Shown in pieces: positions 57,158 to 64,000 of a DNA stretch of 64,000 bases. This stretch comes from Rhizobium sp. P40RR-XXII (GTDB lineage Bacteria > Pseudomonadota > Alphaproteobacteria > Rhizobiales > Rhizobiaceae): positions 248,001-312,000 of the forward strand of contig NZ_JABAII010000005.1 of assembly GCF_012641405.1 (NCBI RefSeq), written 5' to 3'. Position numbers and translations under genes: made by a program. The number at the start of each line of letters is the position of its first letter. Within the stretch, counting starts at the first letter, position 1. Under the pieces are notes generated by a model that saw nothing but the letters and a program-made list of their open reading frames with translations, had not been told where the DNA came from and made no database searches.

Positions 57158-58137
57158 CGTCCTGTCTCCCTCAATCGCGGATCGACGAGACCGTAGATGA
57201 TATCGACGAGGAAATTGGCGCCGAGCGTTGCGAGCGTCATCAGCAGCAACTGCCCCTGGATGACGGGATAGTCACGCGCCACGCTGGCGGTAAACAGCGT
57301 CAGGCCAAGGCCCGGATAGTTGAAGACGATCTCGGTGACGATGGAGCCGCCGAAAACGGCACCGAGCATCAGCGCCAGGTTGGTCAGCACGGGTAACAGG
57401 GCGTTGCGGGCGCCATAGCCGAACATGACGGCGAGGTTGCTCAGCCCCTTGGCCCGCCCCATCGTCACGTAATCCTCTCCGAGCACGACGATCATCGACG
57501 AGCGCATCGTCGTCTGGAATTCACCGATGAGGAATGGAGACAAGGTCAGAACCGGCAGGATCGCGTGCATGAACACACTGCCGAAGAAGGTGAAATTGAA
57601 GCCCGGATCGAGATTGGGATCGTAGGCATATCCAACAGGGAACCAGCGCAGCGACACCGCAAAGACAAACAGGGTGGTGAGCGCTACGATAACGGGCGGT
57701 ATAGAGAACAGGATGACGGCAAAGGGCGATACGATTGTGTCGAACCGCCCGCCGCGCCTCCAGGCCGCGATGGCGCCGAGCACGACGCCGATGCACAGAG
57801 AAACGATGATCGCTGTAACGACCAGGAAGAGGGTCCACAGCGTGGCCCGGCTCAGCACCTGGACCACCGTCTGCGGATAATATTTCACCGAAACGCCAAG
57901 GTCGAGCGTTGCGAGGCCTTTGAGATAGTCGACGAACTGCATCATGATCGGCTGATCGATCTCGCCAAAACGGGCCTTGATCGCCTCAACGGCCGCGGGT
58001 GTCGCCCGCGGCCCAAGCTGAGCCACCATGGCGTCGACGGGACTCCCCGGCATAAGCCGGGGAAGAATGAAGTTGACGACGATCGCGAAGGCCAGGGCCA
58101 CCGCATAGACGCCGAGGCGCCGGCTTGAAACACGCAT
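57154..58137 (-). CDS. Opp/Dpp-type ABC permease (B subunit)
   Basis: 327 residues, DppB-like with an N-terminal helix (YAVALAFAIVVNFILPRLMPG) and the coupling loop GEDYVTMGRAKGLSNLAVMFGYGARNALLPVLTN (quoted in part). First permease after the binding protein, with 22 bp between. Confidence 0.87.
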   Translation of the reverse strand: MRVSSRRLGVYAVALAFAIVVNFILPRLMPGSPVDAMVAQLGPRATPAAVEAIKARFGEIDQPIMMQFVDYLKGLATLDLGVSVKYYPQTVVQVLSRATLWTLFLVVTAIIVSLCIGVVLGAIAAWRRGGRFDTIVSPFAVILFSIPPVIVALTTLFVFAVSLRWFPVGYAYDPNLDPGFNFTFFGSVFMHAILPVLTLSPFLIGEFQTTMRSSMIVVLGEDYVTMGRAKGLSNLAVMFGYGARNALLPVLTNLALMLGAVFGGSIVTEIVFNYPGLGLTLFTASVARDYPVIQGQLLLMTLATLGANFLVDIIYGLVDPRLRETGR

Positions 58138-58159
58138 CTCTGCTTCCTTCGCTTTGGTC

Positions 58160-59851
58160 TTATTGGACCGGCTTCAGACGCAGCAGATGCATGAGACGCA
58201 TGCGGTTGTTGTCGTGGTTTTCCGGGTTCATCACCGGATCCTTGTCCGTGACCCAGCCGGTGAAACGCTTGCTCGAATACTGGTACCAGGTCGGGCCGTT
58301 GAAGACGGGGACGACCGGGAATTGGTCGGCGATCAGAACCTGAATATCGTTGAAGATCTTCTTGTGATCGCCATCGGAAGACGACTTCAGATATTGATCG
58401 AAGAGCCCGTCGAGCTTCGGGTTGGAGTAGCGTGACGCGGCGACGGTGAGCTTGCCGGCATAGGCCGTCGACAGGCTCTGATAATAGCCCTGGAACGGCG
58501 TGGCGCTGTCGGCGCGCGAGTTCATGACGACATCGAAGCTGCCGTCGAGGAGCTGCTTGCGCCACTGCTCATATTCGGGCGTGGCGACGGAGGCATTGAT
58601 GCCGGCAGCGCGCAGTCCTTCGACGGCGATCTGCACGGCGTCGATCCAGTCGGTCCAGCCGTTCGGTACGATGATCGGGAAGGTGATCGGTTTGCCGCTC
58701 GGCGTCGTGCGGAAGCCGTCGGCACCCTTCTTATAGCCGGCATCGTCGAGGATCTTGTTCGCCTTGTCAGTGTCGAACCCCATGAAGGCATCCTTGTCGC
58801 CTTCGGCCGCCTTGTTGCGCCAGGATTCGAAGCGCGGCGGCAGGCCGCTGGCATGCAGGTTGACGACCGGATAGCCGAAGCCGGCAATATCGACCATCGA
58901 CTTGCGGTCCATCGCCAGGCTGAAGGCATGGCGGAAGTTGAGATCCTTGAAAGCCTCGAAATTACCTGCATTCGCCGACTTGAAATTCATCTCGAAGGCA
59001 ACGGTTTCCGCCGGCGGCTGCCAGTAGCCGTTGTGCTGCGGATCGAGCGCAACGAAGGTCTTGTCGATCTGCGGCAGGAACGAGCCGATCCAATCGACGG
59101 TGCCCTCCGGCAGCAGCGCCAGCATCTGATCGTTGCCCGAGATCTGCGGCAGACGCAGGCAATCGACGTGCAGCGACGCCGCATCCCAATAATTCGGATT
59201 GCGGCACTGCTCGTAGACCTGCGGCGTAAAGCGGCGAACCTCGGTCATCGGACCGGACCCGACCGGCTTCTCGTTCTTGAAAGCGACCGGATCGGCCACG
59301 TCCTTCCAGATATGCTCCGGTACGACGGCGAGATCGGCCAGGGATTCGGGGAATTCGGAATTTACCGCCTTGAGGGTGATCTTCACCTGCGTCGGCGAAG
59401 GCGCCTCGACGGAAGCAACCGTTTGGCCAACGCCAACGGTATCGACGGCGGGGTTCTTCAGCATCAGGTCGATCGTGTATTTCACGTCGGCCGAGGTCAG
59501 CGGCTGGCCGTCCGACCACTTCACGCCGGGACGGAGATCATAGGTAATCGACATCAGATCGTCGGAGAACTTGTAGTTCGTCGCCAAACGCCAGACCGAT
59601 TTGCCGCCGCCATTGGCGTTGAAGATGACCAGCGGCTCATAGATGAAATCCATCGTGCTCTGGCGGCGTCCGGCCAGATCGAACGGATTGAAGTTGCTGA
59701 CCCAGCTCGTCTGTTCCTCGATATGCATCGTCAGCACGGATTCGGCTGCCGAGGCGAGGCCGGAACCGAACGCCAGCGAGGCGCCGAGTGCCGCCGCTGT
59801 CCAAGACGTCCGGCAGAAGAGATTGCGCAGTATGCTTTTCCTCATTCCCAT
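58160..59851 (-). CDS. ABC family-5 substrate-binding protein, probable chitooligosaccharide-binding
   Basis: 563 residues with a signal peptide (cleavage near LASAAES). Family-5 features: FNPFDLAGRRQSTMDFIYEPLVIFN, KWSDGQPLTSADVKYTIDLML, WIGSFLPQIDK and a C-terminal FPVVPVFNGPTWYQYSSKRFTGW. Vibrio chitin oligosaccharides are known to be imported by an Opp-like ABC system with a binding protein of this type, and the operon ends in a GH20 enzyme, so chitooligosaccharide is the likely ligand (inference). GAGGGAA precedes the ATG. Confidence 0.83.
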   Translation of the reverse strand: MGMRKSILRNLFCRTSWTAAALGASLAFGSGLASAAESVLTMHIEEQTSWVSNFNPFDLAGRRQSTMDFIYEPLVIFNANGGGKSVWRLATNYKFSDDLMSITYDLRPGVKWSDGQPLTSADVKYTIDLMLKNPAVDTVGVGQTVASVEAPSPTQVKITLKAVNSEFPESLADLAVVPEHIWKDVADPVAFKNEKPVGSGPMTEVRRFTPQVYEQCRNPNYWDAASLHVDCLRLPQISGNDQMLALLPEGTVDWIGSFLPQIDKTFVALDPQHNGYWQPPAETVAFEMNFKSANAGNFEAFKDLNFRHAFSLAMDRKSMVDIAGFGYPVVNLHASGLPPRFESWRNKAAEGDKDAFMGFDTDKANKILDDAGYKKGADGFRTTPSGKPITFPIIVPNGWTDWIDAVQIAVEGLRAAGINASVATPEYEQWRKQLLDGSFDVVMNSRADSATPFQGYYQSLSTAYAGKLTVAASRYSNPKLDGLFDQYLKSSSDGDHKKIFNDIQVLIADQFPVVPVFNGPTWYQYSSKRFTGWVTDKDPVMNPENHDNNRMRLMHLLRLKPVQ

Positions 59852-60272
59852 TTGTCGTTCCCTCTCGTTGTTTTCGAGTAGTCAATCAAATTGATTTAAT
59901 CGTGAGTTTTGAGACTCGTCAATCGCTGATTGGAAATCAACAGGCGGATTGGGGCGTCAAAAGACGTTACCGCCGATAAGGCGGCGATCTCGATCAATTG
60001 GGGTTTAGGGAAATCGGCGGGGTTCGACGCTGGCCGTCTGCAACGGAGGGGCGAACAGGGCATTGATGCCACATGCCGATGACGGTGCCGCAAAGCAGCG
60101 TCATCGGCGATGAAAACGCCGCCTCGACACCGGCCGCATGGAGAGCCGACATCGAAAGCGTGAAGGTTAGGCGCGGCGGAAATCTATCATGGAACGGCCG
60201 TCATTGCGGCATTCGCGGATATGCGATGCAGCCGCAGCGCCATTGCGATCGAGATCGCAAAGCAATTTCCGC
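59852..60272. other. Upstream region of the chitooligosaccharide operon
   Basis: 421 bp between the binding-protein start and the ridA-like stop; holds the operon promoter. It contains the AATCAAATTGATT palindrome listed separately. No supported gene. Confidence 0.45.
59884..59896. promoter_or_regulatory. Candidate ROK operator upstream of the chitooligosaccharide operon
   Basis: Odd-centred palindrome AATCAAATTGATT, 33 bp before the binding-protein ATG. AT-rich palindromes are typical ROK/NagC targets. Evidence is symmetry and position only. Confidence 0.35.
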
Positions 60273-60668
60273 TCAGTCGAGCGGCTTATAGGCTACGACG
60301 TCCATCTCGACCTTGACATCCACCATCATCGGCGACTGGACGGTCGAGCGCGCTGGCGGGTGATCGATAAAATGCTTCTCGAACACCGCGTTGAAGCTCG
60401 AGAAATCGCGGGCATCGTCCAGCCAGACATTGACCTTGACGACATGTTCGAGCGTGCAATCGGCAAGGGCAAGAACATCCTTGATGTTGGCGATAACCTG
60501 CTCGGTCTGCGTCACGACATTGCCGACGACGATTTCACCGTTGATGGTCGGCACCTGGCCCGAGACATAGACGAAATCGCCAGCACGGACGGCCTTGGCG
60601 AAGGGACGGCGCTGGCCGCCGGCCTGATTGTCGGCAACATCGAAACGGATCAACGTGTTCTTGCTCAT
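60273..60668 (-). CDS. RidA-family (YjgF/UK114) protein
   Basis: 131 residues from MSKNTLIRFDV. RidA features: GDFVYVSGQVPTINGEIV, VTQTEQVIANIKDVLALADCTLEHVVKVNVWLDDARDFSSFNAVFEKHF (quoted in part), and the typical RSTV segment (PARSTVQSPM). RidA deaminates reactive enamine/imine intermediates. The frame to 60722 upstream is discounted. Monocistronic. Confidence 0.82.
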   Translation of the reverse strand: MSKNTLIRFDVADNQAGGQRRPFAKAVRAGDFVYVSGQVPTINGEIVVGNVVTQTEQVIANIKDVLALADCTLEHVVKVNVWLDDARDFSSFNAVFEKHFIDHPPARSTVQSPMMVDVKVEMDVVAYKPLD

Positions 60669-61067
60669 GATATTTTCGGTCTCTCTCTGTTGTCGAAGCC
60701 GCAGCCGCCATCGCCTCATCATCGTGAGGAGCGGCCGACTCCCTTGGCATCTTCATTATCCGCCGTGGTGCTGCCACACCAGATCGTTTCGTGCCGTTCA
60801 GCGGCTATTCCCGGGGCGATCCAAGTCTCGCTCACCTAAAACATGAAGTTCATCACTTCTGGAAATTAGAGTTATTTCAAATTGTTATGGTGGGAAGCTC
60901 CAATGCCTCATGGGTCCAATGATGAGGGCCGGCAAACCGGAGACGCGATCCAAGGAGCATATCGCGTCCTTTTGTCTGCCCGCCCCGCGATTGCCTTTCC
61001 GCCCTTGCGACTGATAAGACAGAGCATATTTCGTCATATGATTGACTGACATTCAGGAGGAGTTGTC
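60669..61067. promoter_or_regulatory. Divergent promoter region between ridA-like and SDR genes
   Basis: 399 bp between divergent genes. AGGAGGAG lies just before the rightward SDR ATG. I see no other gene or clear operator. Confidence 0.45.
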
Positions 61068-61862
61068 ATGGCAGAACTCGCGCAATTGCTTGCGTCCATC
61101 CGCATCCCCGATCTGGCCGAAAAACGGGTGTTGATCACCGGTGCTTCAACCGGCATCGGCGCTGCAGTCGCATTGGCCTTTGCCGCACAGGGCATGAAGG
61201 TCGGCCTTCATTTCAATGCCAGCCGCGAACCGGCCGAAAAGCTGGCGGCTGAAATCAAGGCGAGCGGCGGGACGGTCCATCTGATCCAGGGTGATGTTTC
61301 GCAAGATGGCGAGACCGAACGCGTCGTCAGGGATGCGGCCGAAGCGCTGGGCGGCCTCGATGGTCTGGTCAACAATGCCGGCGGCATGCTGGGACGACTT
61401 CCGACCGCCGATATGACGGATGAGCATTATGACCGGGTGATGAACCTCAACGCCCGCTCCGTGCTCGCCGCAACCCGCGTGGCCTATCCCTATTTGAAGC
61501 GACAGGGCGGCTTCGTGATCAACACGACCTCGATCGCCGCGCGCAATGGCGGCGGCAACGGCGCGATCCTTTACGCGGCCTCCAAGGGGTTCGTCTCGAC
61601 GATCACCCACGGCCACGCCAAGGAATTCGTCAACGACAAGATCCGCGTCAATGCAGTCGCACCGGGCGTGATCGCAACGCCCTTCCACGAGCGCTATACC
61701 AACGACGAACAGATGGAAATTCAGCGCAAGACGATCCCCATGGGCTTCGTCGGCACGCCGGAGGATTGTGTCGGCGCCTATCTGTTCCTCGCCTCCACAA
61801 CGCTGTCCGGCTACATCACCGGCCAAGTCGTCGAGGTCAATGGCGGCCAGCTCATGCCGTGA
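61068..61862 (+). CDS. Short-chain dehydrogenase/reductase
   Basis: 264 residues, classical SDR: LITGASTGIGAAVALAFAAQG (cofactor), NNAGGMLGR, INTTSIAARNGGGNGAILYAASKGFVSTI (quoted in part; Ser, Tyr, Lys) and an end typical of the family (SGYITGQVVEVNGGQLMP). AGGAGGAG precedes the ATG. Substrate unknown; monocistronic, followed by a half-repeat. Confidence 0.87.
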   Translation: MAELAQLLASIRIPDLAEKRVLITGASTGIGAAVALAFAAQGMKVGLHFNASREPAEKLAAEIKASGGTVHLIQGDVSQDGETERVVRDAAEALGGLDGLVNNAGGMLGRLPTADMTDEHYDRVMNLNARSVLAATRVAYPYLKRQGGFVINTTSIAARNGGGNGAILYAASKGFVSTITHGHAKEFVNDKIRVNAVAPGVIATPFHERYTNDEQMEIQRKTIPMGFVGTPEDCVGAYLFLASTTLSGYITGQVVEVNGGQLMP

Positions 61863-61908
61863 CAATGGCAGCCGATCGACTTTGAGCGTCGCGCTAAAAT
61901 CAAATACC

Positions 61909-61960
61909 GAGAGCATGATGTCGCCCGAAAACAGCTTACACTTTTCGGCATCATGCTCTA
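61909..61960 (+). repeat. RIME-like repeat, module B only (half copy)
   Basis: Module B of the bimodular repeat without module A: arms GAGCATGATG / CATCATGCTC around CCGAAAA...TTTTCGG. It differs from copies 1-3 (GAGCGTGATG...) by a compensated change in the stem, so the hairpin is kept. Confidence 0.75.
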
Positions 61961-62012
61961 ATCTTGCCCGGCGCGACCACCTTCCCGTCGCAGAAAATGG
62001 AGCGCATGCGAG

Positions 62013-62900
62013 ATGGCAAAGACGCCCATTCAGGACGGCATCAAGACCTCGGTCGAACTGACGCATCCGGAGCGGGTCTATTGGCCCGACGACGAGGTCA
62101 GCAAGCAGGATCTCCTTAATTACTACGCGCTGGCCTGGCGGCGCATGGCCCCTTTCGTCGTTGATCGCCCTCTGGCGCTGGTGCGCTGCCCTGACGGTAT
62201 CGACGGGCCACGATTCTTCCAGAAACATGCCTGGAAAGGCATCAATCCGCATATCGAGGAGATTGCCGATCCCGAAGACAAGGACGCGGCAAAGCTTCTG
62301 AAGATCGAAGATTTCGACGGCCTGGCTGCTCTCGTTCAATCGGCGGCACTTGAAATACACCCCTGGGGCACGACCACCGGCCATTGGGAAAAACCCGACA
62401 TGATCATCATGGATCTCGATCCGGGCGAGGATGTCGCGTGGGGCAAGGTCACCATGGCGGCAAAGGAAATAAGGGAGCGCTTTTCCGCTCAGGGATTGAC
62501 GTCGTTCGTCAAGACCTCAGGCGGCAAGGGCCTGCATGTCCTCGCGTCCCTCAAGCCGCAGGCAAACTGGCAGCAGGTCAAGGAAGCGGCCGAGACGATG
62601 GCACATGCGATGAGCGCCGATAGCCCGGATGCATATTTGTCCGTCGCCAGCAAGGCGAAGCGAACCGGACATATCTTCGTCGATTATCTGCGTAACGGCC
62701 GCGGCAATACCGCCGTTGCGCCCTATTCGACGCGTGCAAGAAAAGGGGCGGCGGTTTCGATGCCGATCGGCTGGGAGGAGTTGGACGGCAAGATCGGTCC
62801 GGCTTCTTTCACCGTTGGCAACGCAGCCTCACGTTTGAGCCAATCGAACACCGACCCCTGGGCCGACTTTTTCACAGCAGCATCGCCGCTCAAAATCTGA
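62013..62900 (+). CDS. Stand-alone LigD-type DNA polymerase/primase domain protein
   Basis: 295 residues equal to the polymerase domain of bacterial NHEJ ligase LigD: ELTHPERVYWPDDEVSKQDLLNYYALAW, ALVRCPDGIDGPRFFQKHAWKG, EIHPWGTTTGHWEKPDM, and the metal-binding D134-L-D136 in MIIMDLDPGED, then SGGKGLHVL. Known LigD-Pol proteins add (ribo)nucleotides at breaks. Here neither the ligase nor the nuclease domain is attached, and no ku gene is in the window. Confidence 0.9.
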   Translation: MAKTPIQDGIKTSVELTHPERVYWPDDEVSKQDLLNYYALAWRRMAPFVVDRPLALVRCPDGIDGPRFFQKHAWKGINPHIEEIADPEDKDAAKLLKIEDFDGLAALVQSAALEIHPWGTTTGHWEKPDMIIMDLDPGEDVAWGKVTMAAKEIRERFSAQGLTSFVKTSGGKGLHVLASLKPQANWQQVKEAAETMAHAMSADSPDAYLSVASKAKRTGHIFVDYLRNGRGNTAVAPYSTRARKGAAVSMPIGWEELDGKIGPASFTVGNAASRLSQSNTDPWADFFTAASPLKI

Positions 62901-62902
62901 CG

Positions 62903-63469
62903 CTACATGAGAAACGGGATCAGTGCCGGCGTACTGGCCTTGTAATCGGCGTAAGCCGAACCGAAAGTCTCGCTCATCCAGCTTTCCTCGATCTGCATTC
63001 GGCGCAGCACGGCATAAAGCACCGCGACGATCGCAAAGGCAGCGGCAATATCGCCGCGTGCGATTGCCGAGCCGACAATGGCGAGCATCAGACCGGAATA
63101 GATCGGATGGCGGACAAGCGCATAGGGGCCGGAACGGATGAGCGCGTGATCCTCCTTCAGCGTAATCACGCCGCTCCAGTTGCGACCGATGTGGTAACGA
63201 GCCCATATAGCGAAGAGGAGGCCAGCGACCGTCAAAGCCGCACCGATCGCATAGAATGTCAGGTCCTGCGGGATGATGCGAAACCGTAAAGGCCCCAGCC
63301 ACGAAGGATTGGCCGCCAGAAGGAAAGCGCCGATCCAGATCGGCGCGGTATTGCCGAGCCGCGACAACGGGTCTTCCTGCCGCACGGTTTTCTTGGCGCC
63401 GAAGGACGCAAAGAGCCAGATCAGCAGCCAAATGATCCAGCACGCGGGAATGAATTGATAGAGGAGCAT
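62903..63469 (-). CDS. Isoprenylcysteine carboxyl methyltransferase-like membrane protein
   Basis: 188 residues with 4-5 hydrophobic segments and the ICMT/PEMT motif HIGRNWSGVITLKEDHALIRSGPYALVRHPIYSGLMLAIVG, followed by IEESWMSETFGSAYADYKASTP (quoted in parts). Bacterial homologues methylate diverse substrates, and the real target is unknown. Convergent with the LigD-type gene, with 2 bp between the stops, and directly downstream of the GST gene. Confidence 0.8.
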   Translation of the reverse strand: MLLYQFIPACWIIWLLIWLFASFGAKKTVRQEDPLSRLGNTAPIWIGAFLLAANPSWLGPLRFRIIPQDLTFYAIGAALTVAGLLFAIWARYHIGRNWSGVITLKEDHALIRSGPYALVRHPIYSGLMLAIVGSAIARGDIAAAFAIVAVLYAVLRRMQIEESWMSETFGSAYADYKASTPALIPFLM

Positions 63470-63472
63470 TGC

Positions 63473-64000
63473 TTACGCCACATCTTTATCCAGCTCCGGA
63501 TAATGCCGGAAAATGCCGTCCTCATTGAAGGGGATGCGGCGATCGGATTGAAGATAGCGAGCAATGTTGGGCAGTTTCGTGACAGCGGCATGCAGCGCCG
63601 CCAAATGCGGATAGCGGTGGCCGAGACGGGCGGTCGCGCGCGGGAAAGCATAGTGCAATCCCTCATAAATCTGGAACAGCGAGAGATCGACATAAGTCAG
63701 GCTGTTGCCGAAGATATGGCTCGGCCCAGCCGGATTTTGCTGCAGCACACGCTCGAAATATCCGAGGAATTTCGGAATACGATTGTCGATGAATTCGGCG
63801 GCGCGAGCCTTAGCCTCTTGCTTCTGATCTTCGTAATATTTCGAAACGGCGATGGGATGATGCGTATCATGGACCTCGGCGACGAGATCGGTGATCGTCA
63901 ATTGCAGGCCATTCAACACGTGGCGCTGTTCTTCGTCCTTTGGCGCAAGGCCAAGTTTCGGACCGAGATACATCAGGATATTCGCCACATGAGGAATGAT
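63473..64000 (-). CDS. Glutathione S-transferase, N-terminus beyond the window
   Basis: Open to the window end (the frame continues through codons for IIPH before the first GTG at 63988), so the protein is partial: about 175 residues of the C-terminal helical domain. Seen: ANILMYLGPKLGLAP, LTITDLVAEVHDTHHPIAVSKYYEDQK, IFGNSLTYVDLSLFQIYEGLHYAFPRAT (quoted in parts), typical of GST C-domains. The thioredoxin-like N-terminal domain lies right of 64000. The downstream ICMT-like gene is 3 bp away, so probably cotranscribed. Confidence 0.85.
   Translation of the reverse strand: MIPHVANILMYLGPKLGLAPKDEEQRHVLNGLQLTITDLVAEVHDTHHPIAVSKYYEDQKQEAKARAAEFIDNRIPKFLGYFERVLQQNPAGPSHIFGNSLTYVDLSLFQIYEGLHYAFPRATARLGHRYPHLAALHAAVTKLPNIARYLQSDRRIPFNEDGIFRHYPELDKDVA

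Overview
The window is GC-rich and gene-dense, with the gene content of an alphaproteobacterium of the Rhizobiaceae (a Rhizobium/Agrobacterium-type soil bacterium). The pointers are a short FtsZ2-type protein, an IalB-family protein, many ABC uptake systems for plant- and soil-derived compounds, and a two-palindrome intergenic repeat built like the RIME elements known from Rhizobium. No rRNA, tRNA, CRISPR array, integrase or transposase was seen. The density of transporters and catabolic operons with dedicated regulators suggests an accessory replicon or accessory chromosomal region; that is inference.

Layout. 1-4.7 kb: leftward arabinan/arabinoxylan utilisation genes (ArsR-type regulator, GH51 arabinofuranosidase, family-5 binding protein). 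4.9-7 kb: IalB-like secreted protein and an LLM flavin oxidoreductase. 7.1-11.8 kb: an antibiotic-resistance cluster with a FloR/CmlA-like exporter, AmpR, a class A and a class C beta-lactamase. 11.9-12.8 kb: two small hypothetical genes and the first repeat. 12.9-20.9 kb: divergent Liv-type ABC cluster around a GntR regulator with DUF3830, TIGR04076-like, aldo/keto reductase and NTF2-like genes. 21-22.3 kb: FAD amine/amino-acid oxidase. 22.4-35 kb: two DszC/SfnB-like and one DszA/NtaA-like flavin monooxygenases, a ribose-type ABC importer, a second binding protein and an M19 dipeptidase, with a free-standing ftsZ2 between them. 35.5-39 kb: AraC regulator and small or hypothetical genes. 39.2-45.8 kb: LacI-type repressor and a complete D-erythronate/L-threonate operon (ltnD, otnK, otnC, otnI, denD, SDR), with a 34-bp perfect palindrome over the promoter. 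46-50.4 kb: HtrA-like protease without signal peptide, PAS-GGDEF cyclase, small membrane protein, LprI-like protein. 50.7-59.9 kb: ROK regulator and a leftward chitooligosaccharide operon (family-5 binding protein, two permeases, two ATPases, GNAT, GH20 hexosaminidase). 60.3-64 kb: RidA, SDR, stand-alone LigD-type polymerase, ICMT-like methyltransferase, and a GST cut by the window end.

How the genes work together. Most blocks are self-contained import-plus-catabolism modules with their own one-component regulator, and several are stitched by ATGA start/stop overlaps (livGFHM, the GntR-DUF3830 series, otnK-otnC, denD-SDR, the opp-like chitooligosaccharide transporter). Functions are read from motifs and remembered family resemblance; no database search was run.
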